Shown here in pieces: positions 1 to 7,603 of a stretch of 8,307 bases of DNA. A program made the position numbers and the translations under genes. How positions within the stretch are numbered: the first letter of the stretch is position 1; each line of letters begins with the position of its first letter. The notes below the pieces were generated by a model. That model saw nothing but the letters and a program-made list of their open reading frames with translations, made no database searches and was not told where the DNA came from. Origin of the DNA: Thermodesulfobacteriota bacterium (GTDB lineage Bacteria; Desulfobacterota; Desulfocorpusculales; Desulfocorpusculum); assembly GCA_028275295.1 (NCBI GenBank), contig JAPWUY010000058.1, forward strand, positions 1 to 8,307. The letters run 5' to 3'.

Positions 1-252
1 GGAGCCCGCCCTTCCATGAGACCTTGGGGAGCCCGCAGTCCCAGACGACATCCAAAACCCTCGCATGATCATCCCGGGAGAGGAAAGCCCTTCACGGATC
101 CTGGGTGAGAAGATCGTCTCCCCAAGAGCCTGCCAACCTTTTCTCGTTTGATTCGAGGTGCAAGGGCCGATCACCTGGCGCCAAGGGCCTTTTCAAGTCC
201 CTTCCCAGGTCCATCCACAGAAAGGATCAGGTTAGGCTTCTCGGAGTCCAAA

Positions 253-329
<77 letters not shown>

Positions 330-343
330 ACCGAATCATCTCC

Positions 344-349
344 AGTATA
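344..349 (-). promoter_or_regulatory. possible -10 element for the tRNA-Arg gene
   Basis: On the minus strand TATACT (one mismatch from TATAAT) ends 14 nt before the tRNA 5' end, a suitable position for a -10 box whose transcript would start close to the mature tRNA. I see no convincing -35 hexamer at 16-18 bp spacing, so this is only a candidate. Confidence 0.35.
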
Positions 350-468
350 GTTCCGAAAAGGAGCTTTCTGAGGTCCGAGTGAGCTTCCTCGAACCCCTAG
401 GCCTTTTCCCTCAAATTTTACCCCACAAGAAGTCCAGATGGAAAGTCCGCCTCGAAAAGCGGCAATTC

Positions 469-489
469 ACCCCTTACCCTCGAAGGGGT
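469..489 (-). terminator. hairpin after the motE-like gene, possible weak terminator
   Basis: A perfect 7-bp inverted repeat, ACCCCTT (469-475) and AAGGGGT (483-489), encloses a 7-nt loop, 72 nt past the motE-like stop codon. On the minus strand it is followed by GAATTGCCGCTTTTCG, which is not a proper U-tract, so intrinsic termination would be weak. It could instead be a 3'-end stabilising hairpin. A smaller CCGC/GCGG repeat lies just beyond, at 447-462. Confidence 0.3.
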
Positions 490-560
490 ATTCTCGACCG
501 AATTCTTCCCCAAATCCCATGACCTCGGAGGCTCAAGCCCTCCAAGCCCTTCCCCAAATC

Positions 561-1088
561 TCACTTGCCTCCAGAGATCATGGCCTGGGTTATCTTCACC
601 GCCTTTTCAGGATCCATACTGGAGAGGAATCTCCCGGCCTTTTTCTGGTTCATGGCGAGAAGCACTCGCGCAGCCACTCGGGGATCGAGCTCAGAGAGTA
701 TCCTCGAGCCTTGCTCCGGCTGAGAGGCCTCGAGGAGTTTCGCAAGCCTCGCCACCTCCTCGGTTTTCTCAGGGGAAAGACTCTCCTCCCGCCTTTTCTC
801 CAGCTCCTTCAGTTCCTTTTCCCTCCTCTCCAGATCCCTGGCCATGGCCTCCAGCTGCTGGGAGAGGACCTTCACCCTTTGTTCCTTCTCCGTGAGCTCG
901 GCCTCCTTTTGGAGGACCTCATTCTGTTTCTTTTTGGCCTCTTCCATCATCTGAATGGCGATTGAGACCTTTGTGTCCTTCATCTTGGGGGCTCTATCCT
1001 TCTCGTCCTGGCTTAATCCAGAAGTTACTTCTCCCATGATCGCAAGCCCCACAAGGACAATTGTCGCAGCCACCGGCCAAGCTCTCAT
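561..1088 (-). CDS. MotE/YlxF-like flagellar protein: membrane anchor, coiled coil, MgtE_N-type C-terminus
   Basis: This 175-residue protein is probably a flagellar accessory or motor-related factor. It has an N-terminal hydrophobic segment (about residues 7-20) that may be a signal peptide or membrane anchor. A long Lys/Glu-rich coiled coil follows (about 48-105), then a C-terminal helical domain (about 111-175) with LDPRVAA at 134-140 and MDP at 158-160. This is the pattern of the MgtE_N superfamily, seen in MotE of Sinorhizobium (a chaperone for MotC) and in Bacillus YlxF, encoded after fliJ. It starts 4 nt after the fliJ stop; AAGGAGG (1101-1107) and GGGAG (1089-1093) are both upstream, the first somewhat far and the second very close. 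It is the last flagellar gene seen before the tRNA. Family membership is fairly secure; its partner and exact job are not known from this sequence. Confidence 0.82.
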   Translation of the reverse strand: MRAWPVAATIVLVGLAIMGEVTSGLSQDEKDRAPKMKDTKVSIAIQMMEEAKKKQNEVLQKEAELTEKEQRVKVLSQQLEAMARDLERREKELKELEKRREESLSPEKTEEVARLAKLLEASQPEQGSRILSELDPRVAARVLLAMNQKKAGRFLSSMDPEKAVKITQAMISGGK

Positions 1089-1092
1089 CTCC

Positions 1093-1545
1093 CTATCGCC
1101 CCTCCTTTTCCCTGGCTAAGTGGCCCAATATGCCCACCTCATCGAGGACCTTCCCGTCCAATCTCCTCTGCTCTTCCAGAAACCTCCGAAGCATCCTTTC
1201 CCTGAATTTCTCCACAACCTCCCTTTCCCTTCTGGCCTCAGCGTAGTTTCTCCTCGCCTCCTCCATCTTCTCATCAAGGGCGAGGATAATCTGTCCTTGT
1301 TTTCTTATCTCTTCCGAGAGCCACCTCTTTCTTGCCGCATGCCACTTGAACTCGTCGCAAAAGACCTCGCGGACCTTGAGCTCCAAAAACTTCCTGGAAA
1401 GTTCCCTTCTCTCCTCTTCCAGCCTCCTCATCCCCTCGACGGCCATCTCCCTCTGTCTCTGGATAGATGCCATGACGATGAGCCTCTTTCTCTCCAATTC
1501 TCTCTTCCACTTGAGGACCTTCTCCAGCTTGAAACTGAAGGCCAT
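1093..1545 (-). CDS. fliJ: flagellar export protein FliJ
   Basis: FliJ is a small soluble coiled-coil protein of the flagellar type III export apparatus. In the known system it inserts into the FliI hexamer like the central stalk of F1-ATPase and contacts FlhA. This 150-residue product fits: it starts FSFKLEKVLKWKRELE, is almost wholly charged alpha helix rich in Arg and Glu, and carries a YAEARREREVVEKFRERM segment (about 100-118) typical of the family. The gene begins 12 nt after the fliI stop. The strong Shine-Dalgarno GGGGAG (1551-1556) with a 5-nt spacer supports this ATG. Primary sequence is poorly conserved in FliJ, so the call rests on length, coiled coil, N-terminal pattern and position after fliI, which together are convincing. 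Confidence 0.92.
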   Translation of the reverse strand: MAFSFKLEKVLKWKRELERKRLIVMASIQRQREMAVEGMRRLEEERRELSRKFLELKVREVFCDEFKWHAARKRWLSEEIRKQGQIILALDEKMEEARRNYAEARREREVVEKFRERMLRRFLEEQRRLDGKVLDEVGILGHLAREKEGR

Positions 1546-1557
1546 CTTCTCTCCCCA

Positions 1558-2955
1558 TCACGGGACCATCTGGGGGACTATGGATCGAAGCCTCTCCAAT
1601 GTCTCTTCCATGTCGGACTTCTCCTCCATCCCTTGACGGAGAAAGGAATTGAATTTGCCTATGTGGGAGATGGCGAGGTCTATCGCCGAGTCGCTTCCCC
1701 TCGAATATGCACCCACCTGGATCAAATCCTCCGCCTCCTTGTAGATGGCAAGGAGCCTCAAGAATCTCCCCGCGAGATCCCTGTGTTCCTCCCTCACGAC
1801 CTGATTCATGAGTCTGCTCACGCTCCTCAGGACATCTATGGCGGGATAGTGGGATCTCGTCGCCAGTTCCCTCGAGAGCTCTATGTGCCCGTCCAGGACA
1901 GATCTCGCAGCATCGGATATGGGCTCATTGAAGTCGTCGCTCTCTACAAGGACCGCGTAAAGTCCGGTTATGGAGCCCCCCCTCTCCCCCGTTCCTGCCC
2001 TTTCCAGTATCTTGGGGATCATGGCGAATACCGATGGGGGGTAACCCTTTGTGGTAGGCGGCTCTCCTGCCGAAAGACCTATCTCCCTCTGAGCCATGGC
2101 GAGCCTGGTCAAGGAATCCATCAAGAGAAGCACATTCATCCCCTGGTCCCTGAAGTACTCGGCTATGGTCGTTGCCACAAATGCCGCCCGGAGCCTGATG
2201 AGGGAGGGCTGATCCGATGTTGCCACTACGACCACGCTCCTTTTCAGGCCCTCCTCTTTGAGATCCCTTTCGATGAACTCCCTGACTTCCCTTCCCCTCT
2301 CGCCAATCAGGGCAACCACATTTACATCGGCCCTGGTGAAACGGGCCATCATGCCCAAAAGGGTGCTCTTTCCCACGCCGGATCCAGCAAATATGCCCAT
2401 CCTCTGACCCATGGCACAGGTGAGAAGGCCGTTTATGGCCCTTATGCCCACATCCAGTGGGTCCTTTATCATCTCCCTTTTGAGGGGATGTGGGGCCTCT
2501 CTGTACAGGGGATAGGTGGACTTGGCCCCAATGGGGCCTCTTCCATCTATGGGCCTTCCCAACCCATCGAGAATCCTCCCCAGGAGCTCCTCTCCCACCT
2601 CGCACTCGGGTGGATCGCCGCAGGACATTATTGTGCATCCTGGCCCTATGCCCCTTAAGTCCCCATAGGGCATGAGAAGGACCTCTTTCCCCCTGAACCC
2701 CACTACCTCGGCTGGGACCGGATCGAGCCCGGGATCCTCGGGATATATGAGACACTGGGAGCCCACGGTTCCTCTAGGTCCCTTTCCCTCCACGAGAAGG
2801 CCTACGACCCGGCTCACTCTTCCGTTCAGGCGGACGGTCTCCATCTCCTCGAGTGCAGCGTAAAACCTTCGGAGATCAGGGCCCCTGGTCTCCGAGGCCA
2901 ACACTTTGTGGGGGCCAAAAGGCCCTCCCTTCTCACCATTTGCCGGCTTTTTCAT
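1558..2955 (-). CDS. fliI: flagellum-specific export ATPase FliI
   Basis: FliI is the cytoplasmic hexameric ATPase that energises and orders substrate delivery to the flagellar type III export gate. The 465-residue protein has the F1-beta-like plan. An N-terminal beta-barrel region is at about 30-110. The Walker A loop GSGVGKST is at 191-198, the GERGREV loop with the likely catalytic Glu is at 218-224, Walker B VLLLMD is at 275-280, and [15 protein letters not shown] is at 297-311. [18 protein letters not shown] lies near 339-356 and the C-terminal helical domain near 380-465. All expected nucleotide-binding residues are visible and the length is normal. The start ATG overlaps the fliH stop (ATGA), and no Shine-Dalgarno sits at normal distance, which points to coupling with fliH. 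FliH and FliJ, its known partners, flank it directly. Confidence 0.98.
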   Translation of the reverse strand: MKKPANGEKGGPFGPHKVLASETRGPDLRRFYAALEEMETVRLNGRVSRVVGLLVEGKGPRGTVGSQCLIYPEDPGLDPVPAEVVGFRGKEVLLMPYGDLRGIGPGCTIMSCGDPPECEVGEELLGRILDGLGRPIDGRGPIGAKSTYPLYREAPHPLKREMIKDPLDVGIRAINGLLTCAMGQRMGIFAGSGVGKSTLLGMMARFTRADVNVVALIGERGREVREFIERDLKEEGLKRSVVVVATSDQPSLIRLRAAFVATTIAEYFRDQGMNVLLLMDSLTRLAMAQREIGLSAGEPPTTKGYPPSVFAMIPKILERAGTGERGGSITGLYAVLVESDDFNEPISDAARSVLDGHIELSRELATRSHYPAIDVLRSVSRLMNQVVREEHRDLAGRFLRLLAIYKEAEDLIQVGAYSRGSDSAIDLAISHIGKFNSFLRQGMEEKSDMEETLERLRSIVPQMVP

Positions 2956-3665
2956 CTCGGGAGACGACTCTCCTTCTCCTCCGTAATGAGCTTCTCGAAG
3001 GTCTTCTCAATCTCCCTCAGTTGGCGCTCGAGCCTCAAGTCCAGCTCCCCTTGGGGGCATTCCACGAGGGCATCTCCCCTGGATAGTCTCTCGTCGGCCT
3101 CTATGCGGAGGGAATTCACTTCCTCGAGCTCTCTCAAGAGGCTCCCTTTGGACTCACGGAGGGTTTCGGCATCCATGGGATGGACCTTGATTATGACCTC
3201 CTCCCTCAAGGCTGCCCCCTTGAGGGCCCCTCTCAGGGAGTCTAGGATGACCTTTGGATCCTGCACCACCTCCCTCTTTATGACCTTTCTCGCCACAGCC
3301 AGGGCGAGTCTCACCACCTCCTCGGTGAGCTCCTCCCATCTTCTCTCCATCTCCTCTCGCCACCCCGAGATGGCCACATTCAAAGCCATGAGGGTCTCTT
3401 CCATCGCCTTCTCGGCCATCTCCCTTCCGGCCTTCTCCCCAAGGGCGAAGCCCTTCTCGAAGGCCTCCCTCTCCAGTTGAGCAGCCTTGGATTTCGCCTC
3501 TTCCAGTATCCTCTGGGCCTCCCTTTCGGCCTTCCTCGTCGAGTTGAGGCCGTGGAGTTCCAGTTCCTCGAAAACTGGCTCGGATCGCCGGGAGTAGTAC
3601 CAGTCCTCGAACCCGCTATCTTTTCGCCAGAACCCCTTGAGGGGCTCCCAATCAGACGAAGACAT
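2952..3665 (-). CDS. fliH: flagellar assembly protein FliH (FliI regulator)
   Basis: FliH binds FliI as a dimer, restrains its ATPase activity, and tethers it to the export gate and C-ring. This 237-residue protein shows family marks. Its N-terminus has tryptophans at 6, 13 and 22; in Salmonella FliH, N-terminal Trp residues contact FlhA and FliN. A charged helix follows (about 44-90) with glycines 72, 76 and 80, the GxxxG repeat typical of FliH. The C-terminal domain (about 110-237) resembles the V/F-type ATPase E/delta stator, including [14 protein letters not shown] at 120-133. The ATG overlaps the end of fliG by 14 nt and is preceded by GGGGGA (3671-3676) with a 5-nt spacer. The stop overlaps the fliI start. 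Low overall conservation is normal here; motifs and position make the call firm. Confidence 0.95.
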   Translation of the reverse strand: MSSSDWEPLKGFWRKDSGFEDWYYSRRSEPVFEELELHGLNSTRKAEREAQRILEEAKSKAAQLEREAFEKGFALGEKAGREMAEKAMEETLMALNVAISGWREEMERRWEELTEEVVRLALAVARKVIKREVVQDPKVILDSLRGALKGAALREEVIIKVHPMDAETLRESKGSLLRELEEVNSLRIEADERLSRGDALVECPQGELDLRLERQLREIEKTFEKLITEEKESRLPR

Positions 3666-4656
3666 CCTCTTCCCCCGATGCGCTGATCACTATCCGGCCC
3701 TCGTCCCTCAATCTGAGGACTACCCTTATGACCTCCATCTGCGCCTCCTCCACCTCCGAGAGCCTGGTGGGCCCCAGGGCCTCCATATCCTCCTTGAGGA
3801 CCTCCGCAGCCCTCTGGGACATGTTGCTGAAGATCTTCTGTTGCACCTCCTCGTTGGCTCCCCTCAATGCCTTTGCGAGAACCTTTATGTCCACCTCCCG
3901 CAGGATCTCCTGTATGGCCCTGTTGTCCAGTTTGACCAGGTCCTCGAAGGTGAACATGAGCTGCTGGATCCCTTCTGCGAGGGCTGGATCCTCTTCTTGA
4001 AGCCTCTTGAGGATGTCGGCCTCGACGCTTTTCTCCGTGTGATTCAATATCTCCGCCACCCTCTTGAGTCCTCCCACCTCCTCCCCTCCCGAGGCCATGT
4101 TGAGGAGATCGTTCTGCAGGGCCTCGATTATCTCCTCCATGACCGTGGGGGACACCTCCTTGAGCTTGGCGAGCCTCAGGACCACCTCTGTCCTCACCAC
4201 CTCTGGGAGAAACGAGAGCACCTTTCCAGCCGCAGATGGATCCATATGGGCGAGGATCAGGGCAGTTGTCTGGGGATGCTCTGCCTTGGTGAACTCAGCT
4301 ATCACCCTCGGGTCCACCCGGTTCAGGGCCGAGAAGGTCTCGTGATCCGAAATGTTCACGGTCTCGAGGAGTCTGGCCGCAGCTGCCCTGTCGAAGGCCT
4401 TGGATATCACGGCCTTGGCGAAATCTTCCCCTGATATCATGAGGCCACCCCTCTGAAGGAGGAGCTGGGTGAACTCCTCGGCTATGGCCTTCGCCTCTTC
4501 GGGATCCGGCGGTCTCATGCGCATGAGGGTCTGGGTCATCCTGTGGACCTCTGGCATGGGGAGGCTCTGGATTATCCTGGCAGCGGTCTCCTCCCCCATG
4601 AGCTGGAGAAGAATGGCGACTTTCTCCATGGGCGTCCTTTTGTTCTCTGGAGCCAT
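3652..4656 (-). CDS. fliG: flagellar motor switch protein FliG
   Basis: FliG sits on the cytoplasmic face of the MS-ring, links it to FliM, and meets the stator through its C-terminal charged helix, producing torque and switching. Numbered from the ATG at 4656 (334 residues), the N-terminal FliF-binding domain is about 1-100. The middle domain has EHPQT at 126-130, then a Gly-Gly linker near 195. The C-terminal domain has MFTF at 234-237 and the torque helix, where R265, R282, E289/D290 and R298 match the conserved E. coli charge pattern. A GTG at 4665, overlapping the fliF stop by 8 nt, is an alternative start adding three residues (MSE). I prefer the ATG, one base past the fliF stop, because AAGGTGAG lies close upstream. 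Function looks intact. Confidence 0.97.
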   Translation of the reverse strand: MAPENKRTPMEKVAILLQLMGEETAARIIQSLPMPEVHRMTQTLMRMRPPDPEEAKAIAEEFTQLLLQRGGLMISGEDFAKAVISKAFDRAAAARLLETVNISDHETFSALNRVDPRVIAEFTKAEHPQTTALILAHMDPSAAGKVLSFLPEVVRTEVVLRLAKLKEVSPTVMEEIIEALQNDLLNMASGGEEVGGLKRVAEILNHTEKSVEADILKRLQEEDPALAEGIQQLMFTFEDLVKLDNRAIQEILREVDIKVLAKALRGANEEVQQKIFSNMSQRAAEVLKEDMEALGPTRLSEVEEAQMEVIRVVLRLRDEGRIVISASGEEDVFV

Positions 4657-4657
4657 C

Positions 4658-6283
4658 TCACTCACCTTGCTTCATCCAGGCTTTCAAGGCTGCCGCGAAT
4701 TTCTCTGGATCCATCTCGGCCAGCTTCAACACCTCCTGGGGCAGTTGGGCTCCTGTGGCAGTCTGGACAGCGGGCTGAGGTTGAGGGAGGTTTGTGCCTT
4801 GCCCCCTGCCTTCCAGTTCCCCCAAGGTTCTGGGAAGCTCGGGGAGCTGCGGTGCCCTGTGGAGCGCTGTCATGAACCCCCGGACAAAAGGCCGAACCAC
4901 CATGAGGATGAATAGGACTCCCAGTGCGAACACAACCCCATACCGAACCGCTGAGCTGGAGGCCACATTTTCGAGCATCTGGAATACCCCCTTGCTTTCT
5001 CCCGGAGCAGGCTCTCTCATCCCTTCGAAGGCCACACTCGCAATCTGGACCACATCGCCCCTCTGGGGATTGAATCCCACTGCCTGTTTGACCAACTCCT
5101 CGTATTGCTTGAGCTCCTCCTGGGACCTGACACCTCCTTCCTCCTTTCCCTCGGCCTGAGCCTGTGGCTTTTTCGCATCCACGAGGACCGCCACGGTCAC
5201 CCTCTTGACCTCTCCCGATGTGGAGATGGTCCTCCTGGTGAGCCTGTTCACCTCGTAGTTGACCGTCTCGTTCTCCCTCTGGTAAGAGGAGCTAGCAGAA
5301 GGGGCTTGGGCCGATCCCTTGCTTTCTGGGAGATTCGACATGACACCCGGCACCCCGGCTGCGCCAACTGTTCCGCCCGAGGACTTCTCAACGGTTCTCT
5401 GCTCGCTCCTCACAGCCGTCTTTTCTGGATCGTACTGCTCCTCTGTCTGCTCCACTTTTCTACCGTCGAGGTCCACGTGGACTCTGGCAACCACCCTGTT
5501 GGGTCCTAGCACAGGCTCCAGGATCCCCAATATCTTGGCCTCGAGCCTTCTTTCCATCTCGGCCTGCTGTTCCAATATTCGACCAGAGGCCAGCTCACCC
5601 TCGCCTACGCTCTTGGGCGAGTAGAGGATGCGGCCAGTTGTGTCCACTACGCTCACATCCTGTGGCTGCATTCCCTGCACACTGCTTGCGACCAGATGGA
5701 CGATCCCCTGGAGCTGAGATGGCTGCATCGTTGCCCCTGGATGAAGCTGCAGAACGACCGTTGCCTGGGGCCTCTGTGGTTCCCTCACGAAAAGGGTCCT
5801 CTCCGGGATCGTGAGGTGAACCCTGGCCTGAGCTACCTGGGGAAATTGTTTTATTGTCCGAGCCAGCTCTCCCTGAAGGGCCCTCTGGAGGTTCACCCTC
5901 TGGACGAATTCCGTGGCCCCAAAGGATCCCCGATCGAAGAGCTCGAAACCGACCCCCCCACCAAGGGACAGGCCCTCTGTTGCCAAGGAAAGCCGCAGCT
6001 CGTAGAGTTGATCCTCTGGCACCTCGACCACCTTGCCACCCGATGAAAGCCTGAAGGGGACCTTCCTCTCCTTGAGCCTCTCCACTATGGCTGCAGCCTC
6101 ATCCTCGGCTAGGTTGGTGAACATGGGCCGAAAAGTCGGCCTCGTGCCCATCACCATGAGGAGGGAAAAGCCCGTAAGAAGGCAAGCACTCACAACGAGG
6201 AGCCCGATCTTCCTTCCCGTGCTCAGGCTACTCCAGAAGGACTTCCACTGATTCACAAAAGCTTCCATGGACAAGGACGCCAC
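4658..6283 (-). CDS. fliF: flagellar MS-ring protein FliF
   Basis: FliF forms the MS-ring in the inner membrane, the base on which switch, rod and export gate are built. The 541-residue protein has a first membrane helix (about 26-46) and ring-building motifs from about 50 to 225, including FELFDRGSFGATEFVQRVNL at 113-132 with VHLTIPE at 155-161. A third ring domain is interrupted by a Gly/Ser-rich loop (about 280-345). The second membrane helix is at about 447-465. The C-terminal tail ends with the FliG-binding segment, VLKLAEMDPEKFAAALKAWM at 518-537. The chosen start is a GTG with GGAGG (6291-6295) at a 7-nt spacer; an ATG at 6268 would remove five residues but lacks such a site. It is separated from fliE by 156 nt and lies against fliG. 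Confidence 0.98.
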   Translation of the reverse strand: MASLSMEAFVNQWKSFWSSLSTGRKIGLLVVSACLLTGFSLLMVMGTRPTFRPMFTNLAEDEAAAIVERLKERKVPFRLSSGGKVVEVPEDQLYELRLSLATEGLSLGGGVGFELFDRGSFGATEFVQRVNLQRALQGELARTIKQFPQVAQARVHLTIPERTLFVREPQRPQATVVLQLHPGATMQPSQLQGIVHLVASSVQGMQPQDVSVVDTTGRILYSPKSVGEGELASGRILEQQAEMERRLEAKILGILEPVLGPNRVVARVHVDLDGRKVEQTEEQYDPEKTAVRSEQRTVEKSSGGTVGAAGVPGVMSNLPESKGSAQAPSASSSYQRENETVNYEVNRLTRRTISTSGEVKRVTVAVLVDAKKPQAQAEGKEEGGVRSQEELKQYEELVKQAVGFNPQRGDVVQIASVAFEGMREPAPGESKGVFQMLENVASSSAVRYGVVFALGVLFILMVVRPFVRGFMTALHRAPQLPELPRTLGELEGRGQGTNLPQPQPAVQTATGAQLPQEVLKLAEMDPEKFAAALKAWMKQGE

Positions 6284-6290
6284 GGCTCGA

Positions 6291-6295
6291 CCTCC
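6291..6295 (-). promoter_or_regulatory. Shine-Dalgarno site deciding the fliF GTG start
   Basis: GGAGG on the minus strand lies 7 nt before the GTG at 6281-6283. The nearby in-frame ATG at 6266-6268 would sit 22 nt from it, so this site favours the GTG as the true fliF start. Confidence 0.7.
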
Positions 6296-6354
6296 GATGG
6301 CTGCGTCAGTAAACGCCCGGACAGTTCATGCGAGACTCGGCCCCAGGCCCCCAT

Positions 6355-6400
6355 CCCTCGGGGAGAAAACCTTCCCCTCCTGTTGCCACTTTCCCGAGGG
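6355..6400 (-). repeat. inverted repeat in the fliE-fliF gap
   Basis: Perfect 8-bp arms, CCCTCGGG (6355-6362) and CCCGAGGG (6393-6400), enclose 30 nt in the only sizeable gap of the cluster. The enclosed part contains a further possible GGGG/CCCC pairing that competes with or extends the outer stem. No run of T follows on the minus strand, so it is not a standard intrinsic terminator. It could be a processing or stabilising hairpin, a binding site, or chance in GC-rich DNA. Confidence 0.4.
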
Positions 6401-6439
6401 AGTTGTCCCAAGGCCATGGGAACCGTGTCCATTGCGACC

Positions 6440-6739
6440 TCACACTGGCATTCTCATGAGCTCCTGATAAGCGTCCAGGAGCTTGTTTCTCACCTGAACC
6501 ATGAGCTTGAGGGAAAGCTCTGCCTTCTCCATGAGGATCATGGTCTTGTGAAGATCCTGGGTTTGGCCTCTTGCCAACTCCCGAATCGCCTCGTCCGCCT
6601 CTTTCTGGAGGTCGTTCACCTCTTGGATCGAGGCCTTGAGCACCTCCTCGAAGGAGGTAGCTGCCTTGTCCTTCCTCGTCTGGCCAGGAGCCTCTGGCCT
6701 CACCCCTTGAACGGATCCTTCCCATCTCACCCCTTCCAT
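6440..6739 (-). CDS. fliE: flagellar hook-basal body protein FliE
   Basis: FliE joins the MS-ring and export gate to the proximal rod and is among the first proteins exported. At 99 residues it has normal family length. The N-terminal 25 residues are polar and variable. Then comes the conserved helical part: FEEVLKASIQEVNDLQKEAD (30-49), LHKTMILMEKAELSLKLMVQ (63-82) and VRNKLLDAYQELMRMPV (83-99). The closing VRNKLxxAYQExMRM pattern is the FliE signature. GGGGG within 6747-6754 lies 7 nt before the ATG, and the gene starts 16 nt after flgC. Six of its seven arginines are AGA or AGG. Confidence 0.97.
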   Translation of the reverse strand: MEGVRWEGSVQGVRPEAPGQTRKDKAATSFEEVLKASIQEVNDLQKEADEAIRELARGQTQDLHKTMILMEKAELSLKLMVQVRNKLLDAYQELMRMPV

Positions 6740-6755
6740 CTTCTCGCCCCCTTTC

Positions 6756-7193
6756 TCACACCCTTCCTATCTCCAAGGCCTTGAGAAGCATTGCCTTGGT
6801 GGAATTGAACACTTCCAGATTGGCCTCGTAAGACCTCGATGCCGCGATCAGGTTGACCATCTCCTCTATGGGATTCACATTGGGAAGCAAGACGTATCCC
6901 GAGGGATCCGCATCAGGATGGGAGGGATTGTACACGAGGCGAAAAGGCCTGGGGTCCTCCACTATGGCCCCCACCCTCACGCCCATGGGAAAGGAGCTCA
7001 TCCTGTGGGATAGCACCTCCTGGAAGCCCTCCCTCGATGGCACGAAAAGGACATCCTTTCTCCGGTAAGGACCTCCTCCTGGAGTGCGGGTGGTCTCGGA
7101 GTTGGCCAAGTTGGACGAGATGACGCTCAGCCTCTGCCTCTGAGCAGTTAGGGCCGAGACGTTGACTGCCAGGATATCGAGGAACTCCCTCAT
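6756..7193 (-). CDS. flgC: flagellar basal-body rod protein FlgC
   Basis: FlgC is a component of the proximal rod, exported through the flagellar type III system without a cleaved signal peptide. The 145-residue product has the rod-protein N-terminal motif SALTAQRQRLSVISSNLANS (13-32), the FlgC-specific TTRTPGGGPYRRK (34-46), and the C-terminal block GYVLLPNVNPIEEMVNLIAA (99-118) continuing to SYEANLEVFNSTK and ending EIGRV. Both terminal helices, which pack into the rod core, are complete. The ATG overlaps the flgB stop as ATGA, and GGAGG (7200-7204) is 6 nt upstream. Everything looks ordinary and intact. Confidence 0.98.
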   Translation of the reverse strand: MREFLDILAVNVSALTAQRQRLSVISSNLANSETTRTPGGGPYRRKDVLFVPSREGFQEVLSHRMSSFPMGVRVGAIVEDPRPFRLVYNPSHPDADPSGYVLLPNVNPIEEMVNLIAASRSYEANLEVFNSTKAMLLKALEIGRV

Positions 7194-7603
7194 CTCCTTC
7201 CTCCTTCTGTGATCGCCTCTTTGAGGCTCGAGAAAACCCGGTTAAGGGCTTGGGTCAGGGCCTGGAACCTGATCTGGTTGAGAGCGAGCTTGGCCATCTC
7301 CTCCTCTATCTCCACGGTATTTCCATCGGCCCTCGGCTCTTTCGGCGGCTCCAATTTGTACTGCACGAGGGTCAAAGAGTCGCTTGGAGATTGACCGATG
7401 TGTCTCGGATGAGTTCTGGCCATAGAGGCCCCTTCCTGGCCCTCTACCGTGGCCAGCATTTTCTGGAAATCCAGGTCGGCAGCCTTGTAGTTGGGGGTCT
7501 CTGCATGGGCCACATTTGTGGCTATTACCTTCCCCCTGGCCAGGGTCACATCCATGGCCCTCTCGATGAATCCAAGAGTCCTCTCTAGATCCGAGGTTCT
7601 CAT
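7190..7603 (-). CDS. flgB: flagellar basal-body rod protein FlgB
   Basis: FlgB is a proximal rod subunit next to FliE. The 137-residue protein has NVAHAETPNYKAADLDF at 30-46, matching the rod-family NIANxxTPGYKxxxxxF pattern, and a C-terminal DGNTVEIEEEMAKLALNQIR (93-112) typical of FlgB. The open frame runs further upstream, but that extension overlaps the activator gene in another frame and shows no family resemblance. The true ATG is at 7601-7603, with GGAGG (7611-7615) and a 7-nt spacer. The ATG overlaps the stop of the preceding regulator gene as ATGA. A Phe (113) sits where the family often has Tyr. The protein appears complete. Confidence 0.97.
   Translation of the reverse strand: MRTSDLERTLGFIERAMDVTLARGKVIATNVAHAETPNYKAADLDFQKMLATVEGQEGASMARTHPRHIGQSPSDSLTLVQYKLEPPKEPRADGNTVEIEEEMAKLALNQIRFQALTQALNRVFSSLKEAITEGGRR

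Noticed and set aside
1..100. Possible edge-cut gene: minus-strand frames below position 80, or a plus-strand frame ending in TGA at 66-68.
   Set aside because: Too short to judge; no start with a ribosome site and no motif on either strand.
120..136. Minus-strand TGGCAGG followed by TTGG, resembling a sigma-54 -24/-12 promoter.
   Set aside because: The spacing is off by one and the -12 GC is absent.
174..209. Imperfect hairpin downstream of the tRNA (CCTGG/CCAGG and AAGGG/CCCTT), considered as a tRNA terminator.
   Set aside because: Interrupted stem and no U-tract on the minus strand after it.
1120..2658. Long plus-strand open frame (512 codons) antisense to fliI and fliJ.
   Set aside because: It mirrors the C/T-rich complement of well-supported fliI/fliJ, crosses the fliI-fliJ boundary, has a low-complexity composition, and shows no recognisable domain.
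1925..2755. Minus-strand 276-codon open frame within fliI in another frame.
   Set aside because: Gly/Arg/His-rich translation without domain features; an alternate frame of the fully conserved fliI reading.
3637..4434. Plus-strand 265-codon open frame antisense to fliG.
   Set aside because: Shadow of fliG, which has all expected motifs; the product is Leu/His/Pro-rich with no domain.
6306..6425. Small minus-strand open frames in the fliE-fliF gap, including one starting near 6420.
   Set aside because: Arginine codons are mostly CGN, unlike neighbouring genes, with no Shine-Dalgarno and no recognisable product.
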